Virus record (IMG/VR): IMGVR_UViG_3300032829_000008
Coordinates: 1-64,000 of that record
From: a virus
Strand: one strand, 5' to 3'
DNA: 64,000 nucleotides
Within the stretch, counting starts at the first letter, position 1. The number at the start of each line of letters is the position of its first letter. This document shows, piece after piece, positions 44,470-51,110 of this stretch. The notes under the pieces were generated by a model, which saw only the letters and a program-made list of their open reading frames with translations, did no database searches and was not told the origin of the DNA. The translations under genes were made by a program, and so were the position numbers.

Positions 44470-44567
44470 ACGTGCCTAAGTGTGTCCACGGTGCGGAGTG
44501 GAACAAGTGCTGGTGTCATGCGCGCCGTGGGAGACGTGCGCCCACGGCGCATCGTCCTGAGCCTTGA
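44466..44567 (+). CDS. Mini Cys/His peptide
   Basis: 33 residues from ATG 44466, ATGA-coupled to the previous gene. CVHGAEWNKCWCHARRGRR has Cys and His spaced for a metal site. Too short for family assignment; kept because of the start overlap and motif. Confidence 0.4.
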   Translation: MNVPKCVHGAEWNKCWCHARRGRRAPTAHRPEP

Positions 44568-44901
44568 CCCCGGCGACGATGGCCGGGGCGCATGGATGCT
44601 GGTGCTGCTGTGTACTGGTGGCACCTTCGTGGTGCTCGCCAGCGGCAACGACCCCGGCGGTCTCAGTTGCCCCGTCGGGGCGCGGTGTGCCATGGTTAGG
44701 CCCATGGGTGCCCGGGCAGTACAACGCGGAGAGATTCCGCGGGGCCGAACTGCTACCGGTCATTTATCAGCCTGGGCACCCTACTTTCTCTTGAACGGCT
44801 GTGCGGCGCTGGACGAGGGCGCGTGCTGGCCAATCGTGGCGCTGCTGATGTTGGGCAGCGTCCTCTCGCTGCTGGCCGCCCATTGGGCTAGGAAGGATTG
44901 A
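44518..44901 (+). CDS. Small membrane protein, holin candidate
   Basis: 127 residues from ATG 44518. Two membrane segments: GAWMLVLLCTGGTFVVLASG and CWPIVALLMLGSVLSLLAAHW, just before the muramidase gene, as expected of a holin. The region 44700-44790 codes poorly in this frame and better in another (GQYNAERFRGAELLPVIYQ), so a frame shift or two small genes are possible. Confidence is limited. Confidence 0.45.
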   Translation: MRAVGDVRPRRIVLSLDPGDDGRGAWMLVLLCTGGTFVVLASGNDPGGLSCPVGARCAMVRPMGARAVQRGEIPRGRTATGHLSAWAPYFLLNGCAALDEGACWPIVALLMLGSVLSLLAAHWARKD

Positions 44902-44903
44902 CC

Positions 44904-45731
44904 ATGCCCGGATTCGACGCTGCCGCCGTGGACGAGAACGGAGTCATCGATTGGAAGCGCGCTCGCGCGCAGGGCTGTACCTTCGCGTACCTCAACGCGA
45001 CACCAGGCAACAGCGTGTGGAACCAAGCACCAGCAGCCAGGGCTGCCGGCATGCGCGTGGGGCCGTACTGGTTCCCGGTGATCATGCGCGACTACCTCTC
45101 GCTGCCCACGCAGTGGGAGCGCGCGTACCGCACGGCGCAGGTCATCGCCGGCGACTTGCCCTGGGTGATGGACGTGGAGCTGCCGCACCAGCTCTCCGGC
45201 ACCAAGATGAGCAGGGCAGAGGTGTGCGCCGCGTACCTGGCCGGCTACGACGCCATGGCGGGCGACCTGAAGTACGACCCCGGCCTGTACGTCAGTCGTC
45301 GCGTGATGGACACGGACGACTCGGACACGCTCGCCGGTGGCCTGAATGGCCTGGCCAAGCGCGCGTGGCTGTGGCTGGCGTACTACCAGACGGGCGCTCC
45401 GCCGACGCCGCAGGCGTGGGGCGCCGACAACTGGTGGATTCACCAGGACCACGGCGACACGCACGGGTTGTTCGGCATCCGCCAGGTGGACAGCGACCAG
45501 TGGCACTACCTGGTCACCGGCATGACCGGACCGCGCGTGGCACACCTGCAGTACAAACTGCAGGACATGGGGCTGGACGGGGCGCACTCGCCGGACATCG
45601 TGCAGGGCGTGTACGATGCAGCCACCAAGGCTGCCGTGTGCGCGGCCCAGCGACACGCCGGTCTGGTCGAGGATGGCGTGGTGGGGCCAGACACGTTCGC
45701 CGTGATCTTCACCGCGCAGAGGACGGTATGA
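44904..45731 (+). CDS. GH25 muramidase endolysin with peptidoglycan-binding domain
   Basis: 275 residues from ATG 44904 behind AGGAAGG. GFDAAAVDENGVIDWKRARA and the DxE pair LPWVMDVELP (Asp90, Glu92) match GH25 lysozymes. The C-terminal MTGPRVAHLQYKLQDMGLDG and VGPDTFAVIF is a peptidoglycan-binding domain. It cuts the host wall at lysis and has no signal peptide, so it needs a holin. Confidence 0.88.
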   Translation: MPGFDAAAVDENGVIDWKRARAQGCTFAYLNATPGNSVWNQAPAARAAGMRVGPYWFPVIMRDYLSLPTQWERAYRTAQVIAGDLPWVMDVELPHQLSGTKMSRAEVCAAYLAGYDAMAGDLKYDPGLYVSRRVMDTDDSDTLAGGLNGLAKRAWLWLAYYQTGAPPTPQAWGADNWWIHQDHGDTHGLFGIRQVDSDQWHYLVTGMTGPRVAHLQYKLQDMGLDGAHSPDIVQGVYDAATKAAVCAAQRHAGLVEDGVVGPDTFAVIFTAQRTV

Positions 45732-46048
45732 TCCTCGTGCTGGTGGCGCTTGGTTGGACGGCCGCCTGCGCGGTGTGGCCACTGGTGATGGCCTACACGC
45801 TGGCCTTTACGCTGTACCTGCTGGCCGTGGCAACATTGGGATTGCTGCCGTGGCTGCTGGTGGAAAGCGCGCTGGGGCTGCTAGAGAGCTGGTCCATGCG
45901 ACGATGGCAGCGCCGCATGGACAGGGAACCGCTCATTCCACCGGCAGTCGTGGTTGAAATCAAAGGTGGAAAACTCAAGCTGCTGGCGACCGCAACTGGC
46001 GACGCGGCAAGCGAGGCGACATGTCGGACACACTCGAACCTCAATTGA
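45728..46048 (+). CDS. Polytopic membrane protein, holin-like
   Basis: 106 residues from ATG 45728, ATGA-coupled to the endolysin. Three hydrophobic stretches within the first 55 residues (ILVLVALGWTAACAVWPLVM, TLAFTLYLLAVATLGLLPW, LLVESALGLL), then a charged tail. Size and position fit a holin or antiholin. The next gene starts inside its 3' end. Confidence 0.65.
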   Translation: MILVLVALGWTAACAVWPLVMAYTLAFTLYLLAVATLGLLPWLLVESALGLLESWSMRRWQRRMDREPLIPPAVVVEIKGGKLKLLATATGDAASEATCRTHSNLN

Positions 46049-46284
46049 TGGCCACGCTGCAGTGGCGCAAGCTGCGCAAGCTGCTGCTGGACGCCCTGCT
46101 GGATGTGGAGCTGCAGATCACCCACGAACTCGAGCTGGACGACGTCAACACGTTGCTGTCGTTTGTCGCCGAGCACTGGGGCCACGATGCACCCCGGCAG
46201 CTGGAGTACCACGATCTGGAGATGCGCATGCGCAAGCTGCAGGCCGAGCACGAGAAGCTCAAGGAGTACTGCCGTGACCGATAA
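46021..46284 (+). CDS. Small acidic helical protein, unassigned
   Basis: 87 residues from ATG 46021 (GAGG upstream), overlapping the membrane gene by 28 bases. Helices with RKLRKLLLDALLDVELQITH and a C-terminal coiled coil LEMRMRKLQAEHEKLKEY. Might be a spanin-like or lysis partner, but there is no signal sequence. Confidence 0.55.
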   Translation: MSDTLEPQLMATLQWRKLRKLLLDALLDVELQITHELELDDVNTLLSFVAEHWGHDAPRQLEYHDLEMRMRKLQAEHEKLKEYCRDR

Positions 46285-46813
46285 GCTGGTGAGGGAGGCC
46301 GCCGCTGGACGGGGCTTATGGATCGGCATCCCAGTACCGGTGGCGCAGTGGCGCGAGGAGAATCCGCTCCACCCACTGCTGCCGTGGCTGGGTGAGCGCG
46401 CGCACGTCACATTGCTACATATGGGCAAGCACCCGCAGACGGCTGCCATGCGCGTGGCGACGGCGCTGGCAGCAGCGCGCGCCGCGGCGGAGTGCTTGCC
46501 GGTGAAGTGCGCCGTCACCGGGCTGGGCTGGTTCAGCCGGCGCGCCGGACCGCCCACGCGCGTGGCCCTGGTCAACAGTCCATGGCTCACCAACCACCTG
46601 CGGCCCCGCGTATACCAGCGAGCCTCGCAGGAGTTGGCCCTGGACGACTGGTTCGGGTTTATCCCGCACGTGACGCTGACCGAACCAGCGAACACCTCGT
46701 GGGAGGATCTGGAAGACACCATGGGAGGGTTCCTCGGGTGGCGCGCGGAGATCATCCAGGTGCACTGCGGCGAGGTCACAGTGGACGTGGGCCTACCGGA
46801 GATGCCGTTTTGA
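46274..46813 (+). CDS. 2H phosphoesterase (LigT-like)
   Basis: 179 residues from GTG 46274, overlapping the previous gene by 11 bases. Two HxTL motifs, HVTLLHMG (His44) and HVTLTEPA (His132), are the paired catalytic motifs of 2H phosphoesterases. Phage members include Acb1, which cuts cyclic nucleotide signals of CBASS immunity. Others act on RNA ends. Which applies here cannot be read from sequence. Confidence 0.78.
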   Translation: MTDKLVREAAAGRGLWIGIPVPVAQWREENPLHPLLPWLGERAHVTLLHMGKHPQTAAMRVATALAAARAAAECLPVKCAVTGLGWFSRRAGPPTRVALVNSPWLTNHLRPRVYQRASQELALDDWFGFIPHVTLTEPANTSWEDLEDTMGGFLGWRAEIIQVHCGEVTVDVGLPEMPF

Positions 46814-47073
46814 GGCCCCGAAAACCCAGCTATGCTGTGATCGTGGCCAAGCTGCAGGCAGCAGAGAAGGAGATCCAGCAGCTGCGCCGCGCCGGAGGTG
46901 CCGATGTGCTGGCCGTGGCGCAAGCGCTGCTCCAGATCCTGGAGGCGGAGGAGGGTTACATGGCCCCGGAGCATCAGGCAACGGTGCGCACCGCGCGCGC
47001 CGTGCTGGACAACGTCACGCGACCTACGACGCCAAGAAGCGCGCCTCGCCGCACTGGGATTCGTACCCGCTAG
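46810..47073 (+). CDS. Helical protein, unassigned
   Basis: 87 residues from TTG 46810 overlapping the previous stop (TTGA); GTG 46837 is an alternative. Coiled-coil-like helix KLQAAEKEIQQLRRAGGADV, then a longer helix and an Arg/Thr-rich end. No known domain. Confidence 0.5.
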   Translation: MRPRKPSYAVIVAKLQAAEKEIQQLRRAGGADVLAVAQALLQILEAEEGYMAPEHQATVRTARAVLDNVTRPTTPRSAPRRTGIRTR

Positions 47074-47106
47074 GCAGTTTGTAACCCCCACTAAAGGAGC
47101 AATGTC

Positions 47107-47319
47107 ATGAAGAAGAAACTGTCTCTCCGTAAAGAGTCGATCCAGAAGCTTGGGAGCAGGGCGCTCTCTCAGGTGGTTGGTGGAGTCGACCAAACCGACA
47201 CCTGCCTCGGCACTCAGTGCCTGTGTTACCCGACGTACGGGCCGGACTGCCACACCGTCGGTTTCACGCAGTGCCTGTGCTCGGCTGGTCACACCAACTG
47301 CGGCTGCGTGGGCGGGTGA
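47107..47319 (+). CDS. Lanthipeptide-like RiPP precursor peptide
   Basis: 70 residues with a clear AAAGGAG before ATG 47107. Leader MKKKLSLRKESIQKLGSRAL, SQVVGG (Gly25-Gly26) fits class I lanthipeptide and GG-leader natural-product precursors. The core (27-70) has 8 Cys (33, 38, 40, 48, 56, 58, 65, 67) and 8 Thr/Ser, with TQCLC twice. No LanB/LanC-like enzyme is in the window, so host enzymes would be needed. A free toxin or signal peptide is the alternative. Confidence 0.75.
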   Translation: MKKKLSLRKESIQKLGSRALSQVVGGVDQTDTCLGTQCLCYPTYGPDCHTVGFTQCLCSAGHTNCGCVGG

Positions 47320-47483
47320 CGACAGTCCGCATCCAAGGTCCGGGCTGGGAGGTGGTGACCGAGGTCGCCTCGGTGTACGGCGATGCCGCTGGCGTGGCCC
47401 GCCGGCTGCGCGCCGAGGGCCTGGCAGCGCAGAAGCGCGGCGCGGAGGTGCTGGTCAATGCGAACGCCGAGCGCCGCGCGTGA
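47316..47483 (+). CDS. Small protein coupled to the RiPP precursor
   Basis: 55 residues from GTG 47316 (GTGA overlap with the precursor stop). Strand, then helices (GDAAGVARRLRAEGLAAQKRG). Coupled translation with the precursor hints at a linked role such as immunity or processing, but nothing in the sequence shows this. Confidence 0.5.
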   Translation: MTTVRIQGPGWEVVTEVASVYGDAAGVARRLRAEGLAAQKRGAEVLVNANAERRA

Positions 47484-47766
47484 TCCGCGGTGCCTGTGGC
47501 CGAACCTGCGCCCCGGCGACTGGGTGTGGTTCAACGGCACGCGCCGGCTGTTGGTGGACCTGGGGCGCCGCGTGGTCACCTTCTACAAGATCGGGCACAG
47601 CTGGACCGATCCCAACCCGCGCGCCACGTACGACGTGTACGCGGTGAAGCGGGCGGGTGGTCTGCGCCTGGCGCGCCACGGCGGGATCGCCAGCAGGGCG
47701 AGGGCGAGGTGGGCAATCGAATGGGTGAAGCCATCCGTTAACGGCGGCAGTGTAAACGGACGTTAA
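47458..47766 (+). CDS. Basic SH3-like protein, unassigned
   Basis: 102 residues from ATG 47458 (CGGAGG upstream), starting inside the previous gene. LRPGDWVWFNGTRRLLVDLG suggests a small barrel; basic end RARWAIEWVKPSVNGG. Its stop codon lies in a GTTAAC motif of promoter B. Confidence 0.55.
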   Translation: MRTPSAARDPRCLWPNLRPGDWVWFNGTRRLLVDLGRRVVTFYKIGHSWTDPNPRATYDVYAVKRAGGLRLARHGGIASRARARWAIEWVKPSVNGGSVNGR

Positions 47767-47832
47767 CGCACGCCCGACGCGTCTAGGAAGAACACGCTCT
47801 TAGATGCGCTTGTGTTTGGCCCCCGGGTTGCT
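47737..47832 (+). promoter_or_regulatory. sigma-54-like promoter B with upstream sites
   Basis: Core TGGCCCCCGGGTTGCT (47817-47832) is a near-ideal sigma-54 sequence. Upstream: GTTAAC (47737-47742, inside palindrome CCGTTAACGG), GTAAAC (47752-47757) and GTTAAC (47762-47767), centred 79, 64 and 54 bp before the GG. Predicted start 47843, two bases before ATG 47845. Confidence 0.75.
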
Positions 47833-47844
47833 TATCATTGGGGC

Positions 47845-48144
47845 ATGACGAACAGCAGCAAGAACCCCAAGTACCTCACACTGGTGGCCGACGGCGCGGA
47901 GATGGTCCTCGCGGAGGGCGCCGATGTCGAGAAGTTCCTCAATGCCCAGGCGCGCGGTCCCGCCGGCAGCTGCCCGGGGCCGGTGATGACCCGCAAGTTC
48001 CAGACCAACATGCCGCGCACGTACGGCGCGCTGCTGGAGCAGCTGGCCGGCGAGCTGGGCACCGAGAGCGAGGCGGCCACGCTGCGCGCGGTGGTGCAGG
48101 CGGGCCTGCGGGCGCTGGGCTGCGACCTTGACGACGAGGAGTAA
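47845..48144 (+). CDS. RHH-like regulator, leaderless start
   Basis: 99 residues from ATG 47845, 13 bases after promoter core B and without a ribosome site. C-terminal half KFQTNMPRTYGALLEQLAGE and ATLRAVVQAGLRALG looks like a ribbon-helix-helix domain. A phage transcription regulator is likely; it could control the promoter family it stands behind. Confidence 0.62.
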   Translation: MTNSSKNPKYLTLVADGAEMVLAEGADVEKFLNAQARGPAGSCPGPVMTRKFQTNMPRTYGALLEQLAGELGTESEAATLRAVVQAGLRALGCDLDDEE

Positions 48145-48181
48145 TGAGGACGGTGCTGGGGCGGAGGCGATGCAGAAGTAA

Positions 48182-48246
48182 GCCACCGGGCGGAGCTGGT
48201 GCCCGCCGGATGATAGCCCGCCGGGGTTCGATTCCCCGCGGTGGCA
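48182..48246 (+). tRNA. tRNA-like element, degenerate (anticodon GAT)
   Basis: Acceptor GCCACCG (48182-48188) pairs with CGGTGGC (48239-48245); T arm CGGGG-TTCGATT-CCCCG (48222-48238) is perfect. The D-type hairpin GGCGG/CCGCC has loop AGCTGGTGC. The anticodon arm GCCGG-ATGATAG-CCCGC has one mismatch and gives GAT (Ile). Total is 65 bases: no variable loop and about 8 short. It may be a shortened tRNA, a decayed one, or an RNA mimic. Confidence 0.5.
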
Positions 48247-48259
48247 CTGGAGGTTACCA

Positions 48260-48490
48260 ATGGACGACAAGCAGAAGGGCGTGCGCCGCCGCACCGAGAT
48301 GTTCTTGAAGAACGAGCGTGGGAAGCCACACGAGTTCGACCGCCTGCACGCGGTGCTGTGCCTCACCCACGGTTGGGCCAACAACGAAGAGGACCTGCAG
48401 GCGAGCATCGCGCTGCGCGACATCGTGGACACCGAGTTGATCGCCGAGCGGTGCGACGAGCTGCTGATGAAGGGGCGCTCTCATGGATAG
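48260..48490 (+). CDS. Small helical protein, unassigned
   Basis: 76 residues with GGAGG before ATG 48260, right after the tRNA-like element. Helical, charged (RRRTEMFLKNERGKPHEFDR). No motif seen. Confidence 0.55.
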   Translation: MDDKQKGVRRRTEMFLKNERGKPHEFDRLHAVLCLTHGWANNEEDLQASIALRDIVDTELIAERCDELLMKGRSHG

Positions 48491-48665
48491 CGCGCCCCGG
48501 TGCAAGCACTGCGGCGCTCTGCTCAAGCGCCACAAGTTTGCCGGCGATCTGCCTGGTGTGGGTGGCGACGGCAAGTCGCGCGAGTACGGCTACCTGGGTG
48601 ATAACACCTTTTGCAGCAAGGAGCACGGCTACCAGTACGGGCTGACCGAGGTGCGCCGTGGATAG
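48483..48665 (+). CDS. Small zinc-ribbon protein
   Basis: 60 residues. CKHCGALLKRHKFAGDLPG and NTFCSKEHGYQ give CxxC and CxxxH pairs of a small zinc finger. Overlapped at both ends by neighbours. Confidence 0.55.
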   Translation: MDSAPRCKHCGALLKRHKFAGDLPGVGGDGKSREYGYLGDNTFCSKEHGYQYGLTEVRRG

Positions 48666-48912
48666 CCACATCGTCGAGCTGACCGCCAGGGCCTTCGCGC
48701 CTGGCCTCGTGCGGGACCAGTGGGTGCGCCTGGCTCGATTCCACGACCTGTGCGTCGCCGCGCAGGATTGGCACGCGGTGCGCCTGGTGGGTGTTGCGCT
48801 GCGTCCCCACATGAACGGGTGGGTCCCCACGCTGGTGGAGGTGCAGGCGGCGATCAGGGCCATGGCGGTGCTGGCGGCGCGGGACGTGTACGAGCCGGAT
48901 AGGGCACCGTGA
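48658..48912 (+). CDS. Helical protein, unassigned
   Basis: 84 residues from GTG 48658. Helical throughout (FHDLCVAAQDWHAVRLVG, VEVQAAIRAMAVLAARDV). No recognisable domain. It is followed by promoter C. Confidence 0.52.
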   Translation: MDSHIVELTARAFAPGLVRDQWVRLARFHDLCVAAQDWHAVRLVGVALRPHMNGWVPTLVEVQAAIRAMAVLAARDVYEPDRAP

Positions 48913-48925
48913 GGTACCATCACCG

Positions 48926-49010
48926 GTTTACACCCGACCGCGTACGGGTGTTAACACCGCGAGGCGAAGTACCCGGAACCAGGCAGAAGAGGGGTGGCAC
49001 CGGGGGTGCA
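48926..49010 (+). promoter_or_regulatory. sigma-54-like promoter C with upstream sites
   Basis: Core TGGCACCGGGGGTGCA (48995-49010). Upstream GTTTAC (48926-48931) and GTTAAC (48950-48955, inside the palindrome GGTGTTAACACC) are centred 68 and 44 bp before the GG. The two form a near-perfect hairpin-like inverted repeat. Predicted start 49021, two bases before ATG 49023. Confidence 0.7.
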
Positions 49011-49022
49011 GTACCTCCAGAC

Positions 49023-49331
49023 ATGACGAACAACATCAAGGTCACGGTGACGCGCATCATCGGCACCAAGGTCACGGTGTACACGGCGTGGGAGCCGTAC
49101 GCAGGCCACAGCACGTTCACGCACATCGACGGTGTCAGGTATGGCCAGGTCGGTACGGCGCCGCTCCCGGCGCAGCTGAACAAGCTGCCCGCCATGAGCG
49201 AGGAGCGCTACGTGCAGGTCAAGGCGTGGATCAATGCACAGTATCAGCGCGCCTACGCCATCATCAAGGTCGCGCATCCGGAGGCAGTGGACGGTCGGCC
49301 CGACATGGGACAGCTGGAGGTGGTGTCGTGA
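49023..49331 (+). CDS. Small protein with leaderless start, unassigned
   Basis: 102 residues from ATG 49023, 13 bases after promoter core C. Beta-rich start (IKVTVTRIIGTKVTVYTAWE), helical end. GTG 48909 is in frame but would read through the promoter. It is coupled to the receiver-domain gene. Confidence 0.6.
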   Translation: MTNNIKVTVTRIIGTKVTVYTAWEPYAGHSTFTHIDGVRYGQVGTAPLPAQLNKLPAMSEERYVQVKAWINAQYQRAYAIIKVAHPEAVDGRPDMGQLEVVS

Positions 49332-49669
49332 GGCTCTGCTACGTGGAGGACGATGCGGGTGTGGCGCGCAGCGTGATGCGCGCGCTGGCGCGCCTGCGCC
49401 CCGGGTGGGACGTGCGGCACTGCACCACGGTGCAGCAGGCCATCGAGGAGATGGCGACCTGCCCGGGCTGGTACCACGTGCTGTGCGACGTGGACCTCAA
49501 GGCGGGCGGCTGGGGTCTCGACCTGCTGGCGTGGGCCAGGGAGTACGAGCCGACCCTGGCGGCGCGGTTCGTGTTCCTCAGCAGCCAGGGGGCGGGGTAC
49601 GGCGTGCCCTACCTGGAGAAGCCCTGCAGCGCCGCGCAGGTGGTGGCCGCGCTGGAGGCGTTGCCGTGA
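49328..49669 (+). CDS. Stand-alone receiver (CheY-like) domain
   Basis: 113 residues from GTG 49328. Acid pocket VEDD (Glu7-Asp8-Asp9), phosphate acceptor in LCDVDLKAGGWGLDLL (Asp54), switch residue in FVFLSSQG (Ser85) and YLEKP (Lys98, Pro99). All receiver landmarks are present and there is no output domain. It could tap a host two-component system. It shares a transcript with the gene behind promoter C. Confidence 0.78.
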   Translation: MRLCYVEDDAGVARSVMRALARLRPGWDVRHCTTVQQAIEEMATCPGWYHVLCDVDLKAGGWGLDLLAWAREYEPTLAARFVFLSSQGAGYGVPYLEKPCSAAQVVAALEALP

Positions 49670-50088
49670 GGACCATCGAGGTGGTGTGCACGGGCGTGTG
49701 TCCCGTCAAGGGCAAGAAGTCGGCTATGCCGATCATGGTGGGCATCAGCGACGGCAAGCTCACCGAGGAGCGCTGGGTGTGGCCGGTGCAGGCGCACGTG
49801 GGCAGCGTGTACAGCGCCGCCGTGAACGACGAGGGCGCGGTGGGCAACGTGACGCGCAACCGGCTGCCGTTCCTGCGCAAGTGGGAGGACGCGGCGCAGG
49901 TGCTGGCGTGGGAGGCCGAGAGCAAGGCCACCGAGGCGCTGATCAGGGCCCGCAACCTGGCGGCCACCCAGGATGCGGCCAGCCCGCTGGCGGGGCTCGT
50001 GGCGCAGCTGTGCGAGGTGTATCACCGCGTGCCATACAGCCATCGCGCGGCGTGGCTAGTATGGCTGAATAGGGAGCTGGAGCGATGA
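49666..50088 (+). CDS. Helical protein downstream of receiver domain
   Basis: 140 residues from GTG 49666. Strand-rich first half with VCTGVCPVKGKKSAMPIMVG, helical second half ending in a conserved-looking VYHRVPYSHRAAWLVWLNREL. No domain recognised. Coupled to the receiver gene by 4 bases. Confidence 0.58.
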   Translation: MRTIEVVCTGVCPVKGKKSAMPIMVGISDGKLTEERWVWPVQAHVGSVYSAAVNDEGAVGNVTRNRLPFLRKWEDAAQVLAWEAESKATEALIRARNLAATQDAASPLAGLVAQLCEVYHRVPYSHRAAWLVWLNRELER

Positions 50089-50261
50089 GGAAGACCTTGA
50101 TCCTGCTAGTGTTGGGTGCCTGCGCACCGTCCTATTACCCCGTGCTGCCCAACCCCAACGGACCGGTGGTGATCCCGCCGCCCCCGCACTGCACGCGGAA
50201 CGATAAGCTGCAGGGCTGCGTGCCAACGCCCGCCGTTAACACCGATGTGCACCACGGTTAA
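50085..50261 (+). CDS. Small phage lipoprotein
   Basis: 58 residues from ATG 50085 (ATGA). MRKTLILLVLGAC is a lipoprotein signal with lipobox LGAC (Cys13). The mature part is Pro-rich (NPNGPVVIPPPPHC) with two more Cys. Might be an outer-membrane spanin or a superinfection-exclusion lipoprotein. Its stop lies in a GTTAAC site of promoter K. Confidence 0.65.
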   Translation: MRKTLILLVLGACAPSYYPVLPNPNGPVVIPPPPHCTRNDKLQGCVPTPAVNTDVHHG

Positions 50262-50319
50262 CACTACGAGGAGAACTGTGCGGAAGATCATCGACGTCCT
50301 GCTCGGCACGCTCCAAGCA
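50235..50319 (+). promoter_or_regulatory. sigma-54-like promoter K with upstream sites
   Basis: Core CGGCACGCTCCAAGCA (50304-50319). Upstream GTTAAC at 50235-50240 and 50257-50262 are centred 68 and 46 bp before the GG, close to promoter C. Predicted start 50330, two bases before ATG 50332. A ribosome site (GAGGAG at 50268) for GTG 50278 offers a competing reading. Confidence 0.5.
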
Positions 50320-50331
50320 TTGCTCGGGAGC

Positions 50332-50571
50332 ATGAAGCGCAGCCAACCCCGGGACAGCAAGGGTCGTTTCACCAAGGTCGCCACCACCGCGGCGCCCAGC
50401 TACATCTGCTGGGCGGTCGGCATGGACCGGGTGGTGGGCCTGGAGACGCCAGTGGCGGTGCACGCCACCCCGGTCGTCGCGAAGACGCGGCGCCCGCTGC
50501 CCTCGGGGGCGTGGAGCAGCTTCTTCATTTGGCTCGCGGTCATGGTGGCCGCATGCTACAAGGCTTTCTAG
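50332..50571 (+). CDS. Small membrane-anchored protein, unassigned
   Basis: 79 residues from ATG 50332, 13 bases after promoter core K; a longer form from GTG 50278 adds 18 residues behind a GAGGAG. Starts MKRSQPRDSKGRFTK and ends in a membrane segment (SSFFIWLAVMVAACYKAF). Function unknown. Confidence 0.5.
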   Translation: MKRSQPRDSKGRFTKVATTAAPSYICWAVGMDRVVGLETPVAVHATPVVAKTRRPLPSGAWSSFFIWLAVMVAACYKAF

Positions 50572-50582
50572 GGAGGCGAACG

Positions 50583-50726
50583 GTGACCAAGTCACGGCGC
50601 GACCCCGTGCCCAACCCCATCCTCGGCCTGCACTGCGCTGGTTGCCACGAATTTGTGGACTCGCTGCAGCAGGTGGCACCGGGCCGATGGCGCTGCCCCA
50701 AATGCGCAGCCAAGGAGCGGACGTGA
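50583..50726 (+). CDS. Small zinc-ribbon protein
   Basis: 47 residues from GTG 50583 with GGAGG upstream. LHCAGCHEFVDSLQQVAPG and RWRCPKCAAKERT form a CxxC-CxxC zinc ribbon. Coupled to the GIY-YIG gene by GTGA. Confidence 0.58.
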   Translation: MTKSRRDPVPNPILGLHCAGCHEFVDSLQQVAPGRWRCPKCAAKERT

Positions 50727-51103
50727 AAGAGGGCACCATCTACTTGCTGCACTTCAAGCAGCCCTTCGGCCACGCGCGGCACTATCTGGGCTGGACCACG
50801 GACCTGATGGGGCGCATGGCGGACCACTGGGAGGGTGCTGGGGCGCGGCTGCTGCACCACGTGCGCAACGCGGGCATCGAGTGGGTGCTGGTGGCCACCT
50901 GGCGCGGCCCCCGCAGGGAGGAGCGCCGCATGAAGAACCGGGGCAGCAGCGTGCGCCACTGCCCCATTTGCCGCGGTGAGTACCTGCGTAAACGGAAATT
51001 GGCGAGGGCGTTAACGGCCGTTATCACCGTACCGATAACCGAGCAGGAACACGTGGTGGTAGGCGTGGCACCGGGGATGCAGCCGACTACACCGAACTGC
51101 TGA
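50723..51103 (+). CDS. GIY-YIG-like nuclease domain protein
   Basis: 126 residues from GTG 50723. GTIYLLHFKQPFGHARHYLG then WTTDLMGRMADHWEG matches the GIY-YIG fold start, with Arg and Glu (about 33 and 70) as expected. Basic end after CPICRGEYLRKRKLARA. Could be a homing-type or resolving nuclease. The promoter F core lies in its last codons. Confidence 0.65.
   Translation: MKEGTIYLLHFKQPFGHARHYLGWTTDLMGRMADHWEGAGARLLHHVRNAGIEWVLVATWRGPRREERRMKNRGSSVRHCPICRGEYLRKRKLARALTAVITVPITEQEHVVVGVAPGMQPTTPNC
51010..51081 (+). promoter_or_regulatory. sigma-54-like promoter F with upstream sites
   Basis: Core TGGCACCGGGGATGCA (51066-51081). GTTAAC (51010-51015) is centred 55 bp upstream; ATTGGC (50998-51003) sits where a second half-site is expected. 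Predicted start 51092; the next ATG with a frame is 51111. It overlaps the 3' end of the GIY-YIG gene. Confidence 0.6.
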
Positions 51104-51110
51104 TGGCGCT

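Noticed and set aside
44677-44690. GG-N10-GC with ATG 13 bases downstream (44704)
   Set aside because: The -24 box is CGGGGC and there are no upstream half-sites, so chance is likely despite the ATG spacing.
44704-44901. Separate small genes GQYNAERFRGAELLPVIYQ (44708) and MNGCAALDEG (TTG start)
   Set aside because: Plausible but not decidable against a single membrane protein from 44518; noted there as an alternative.
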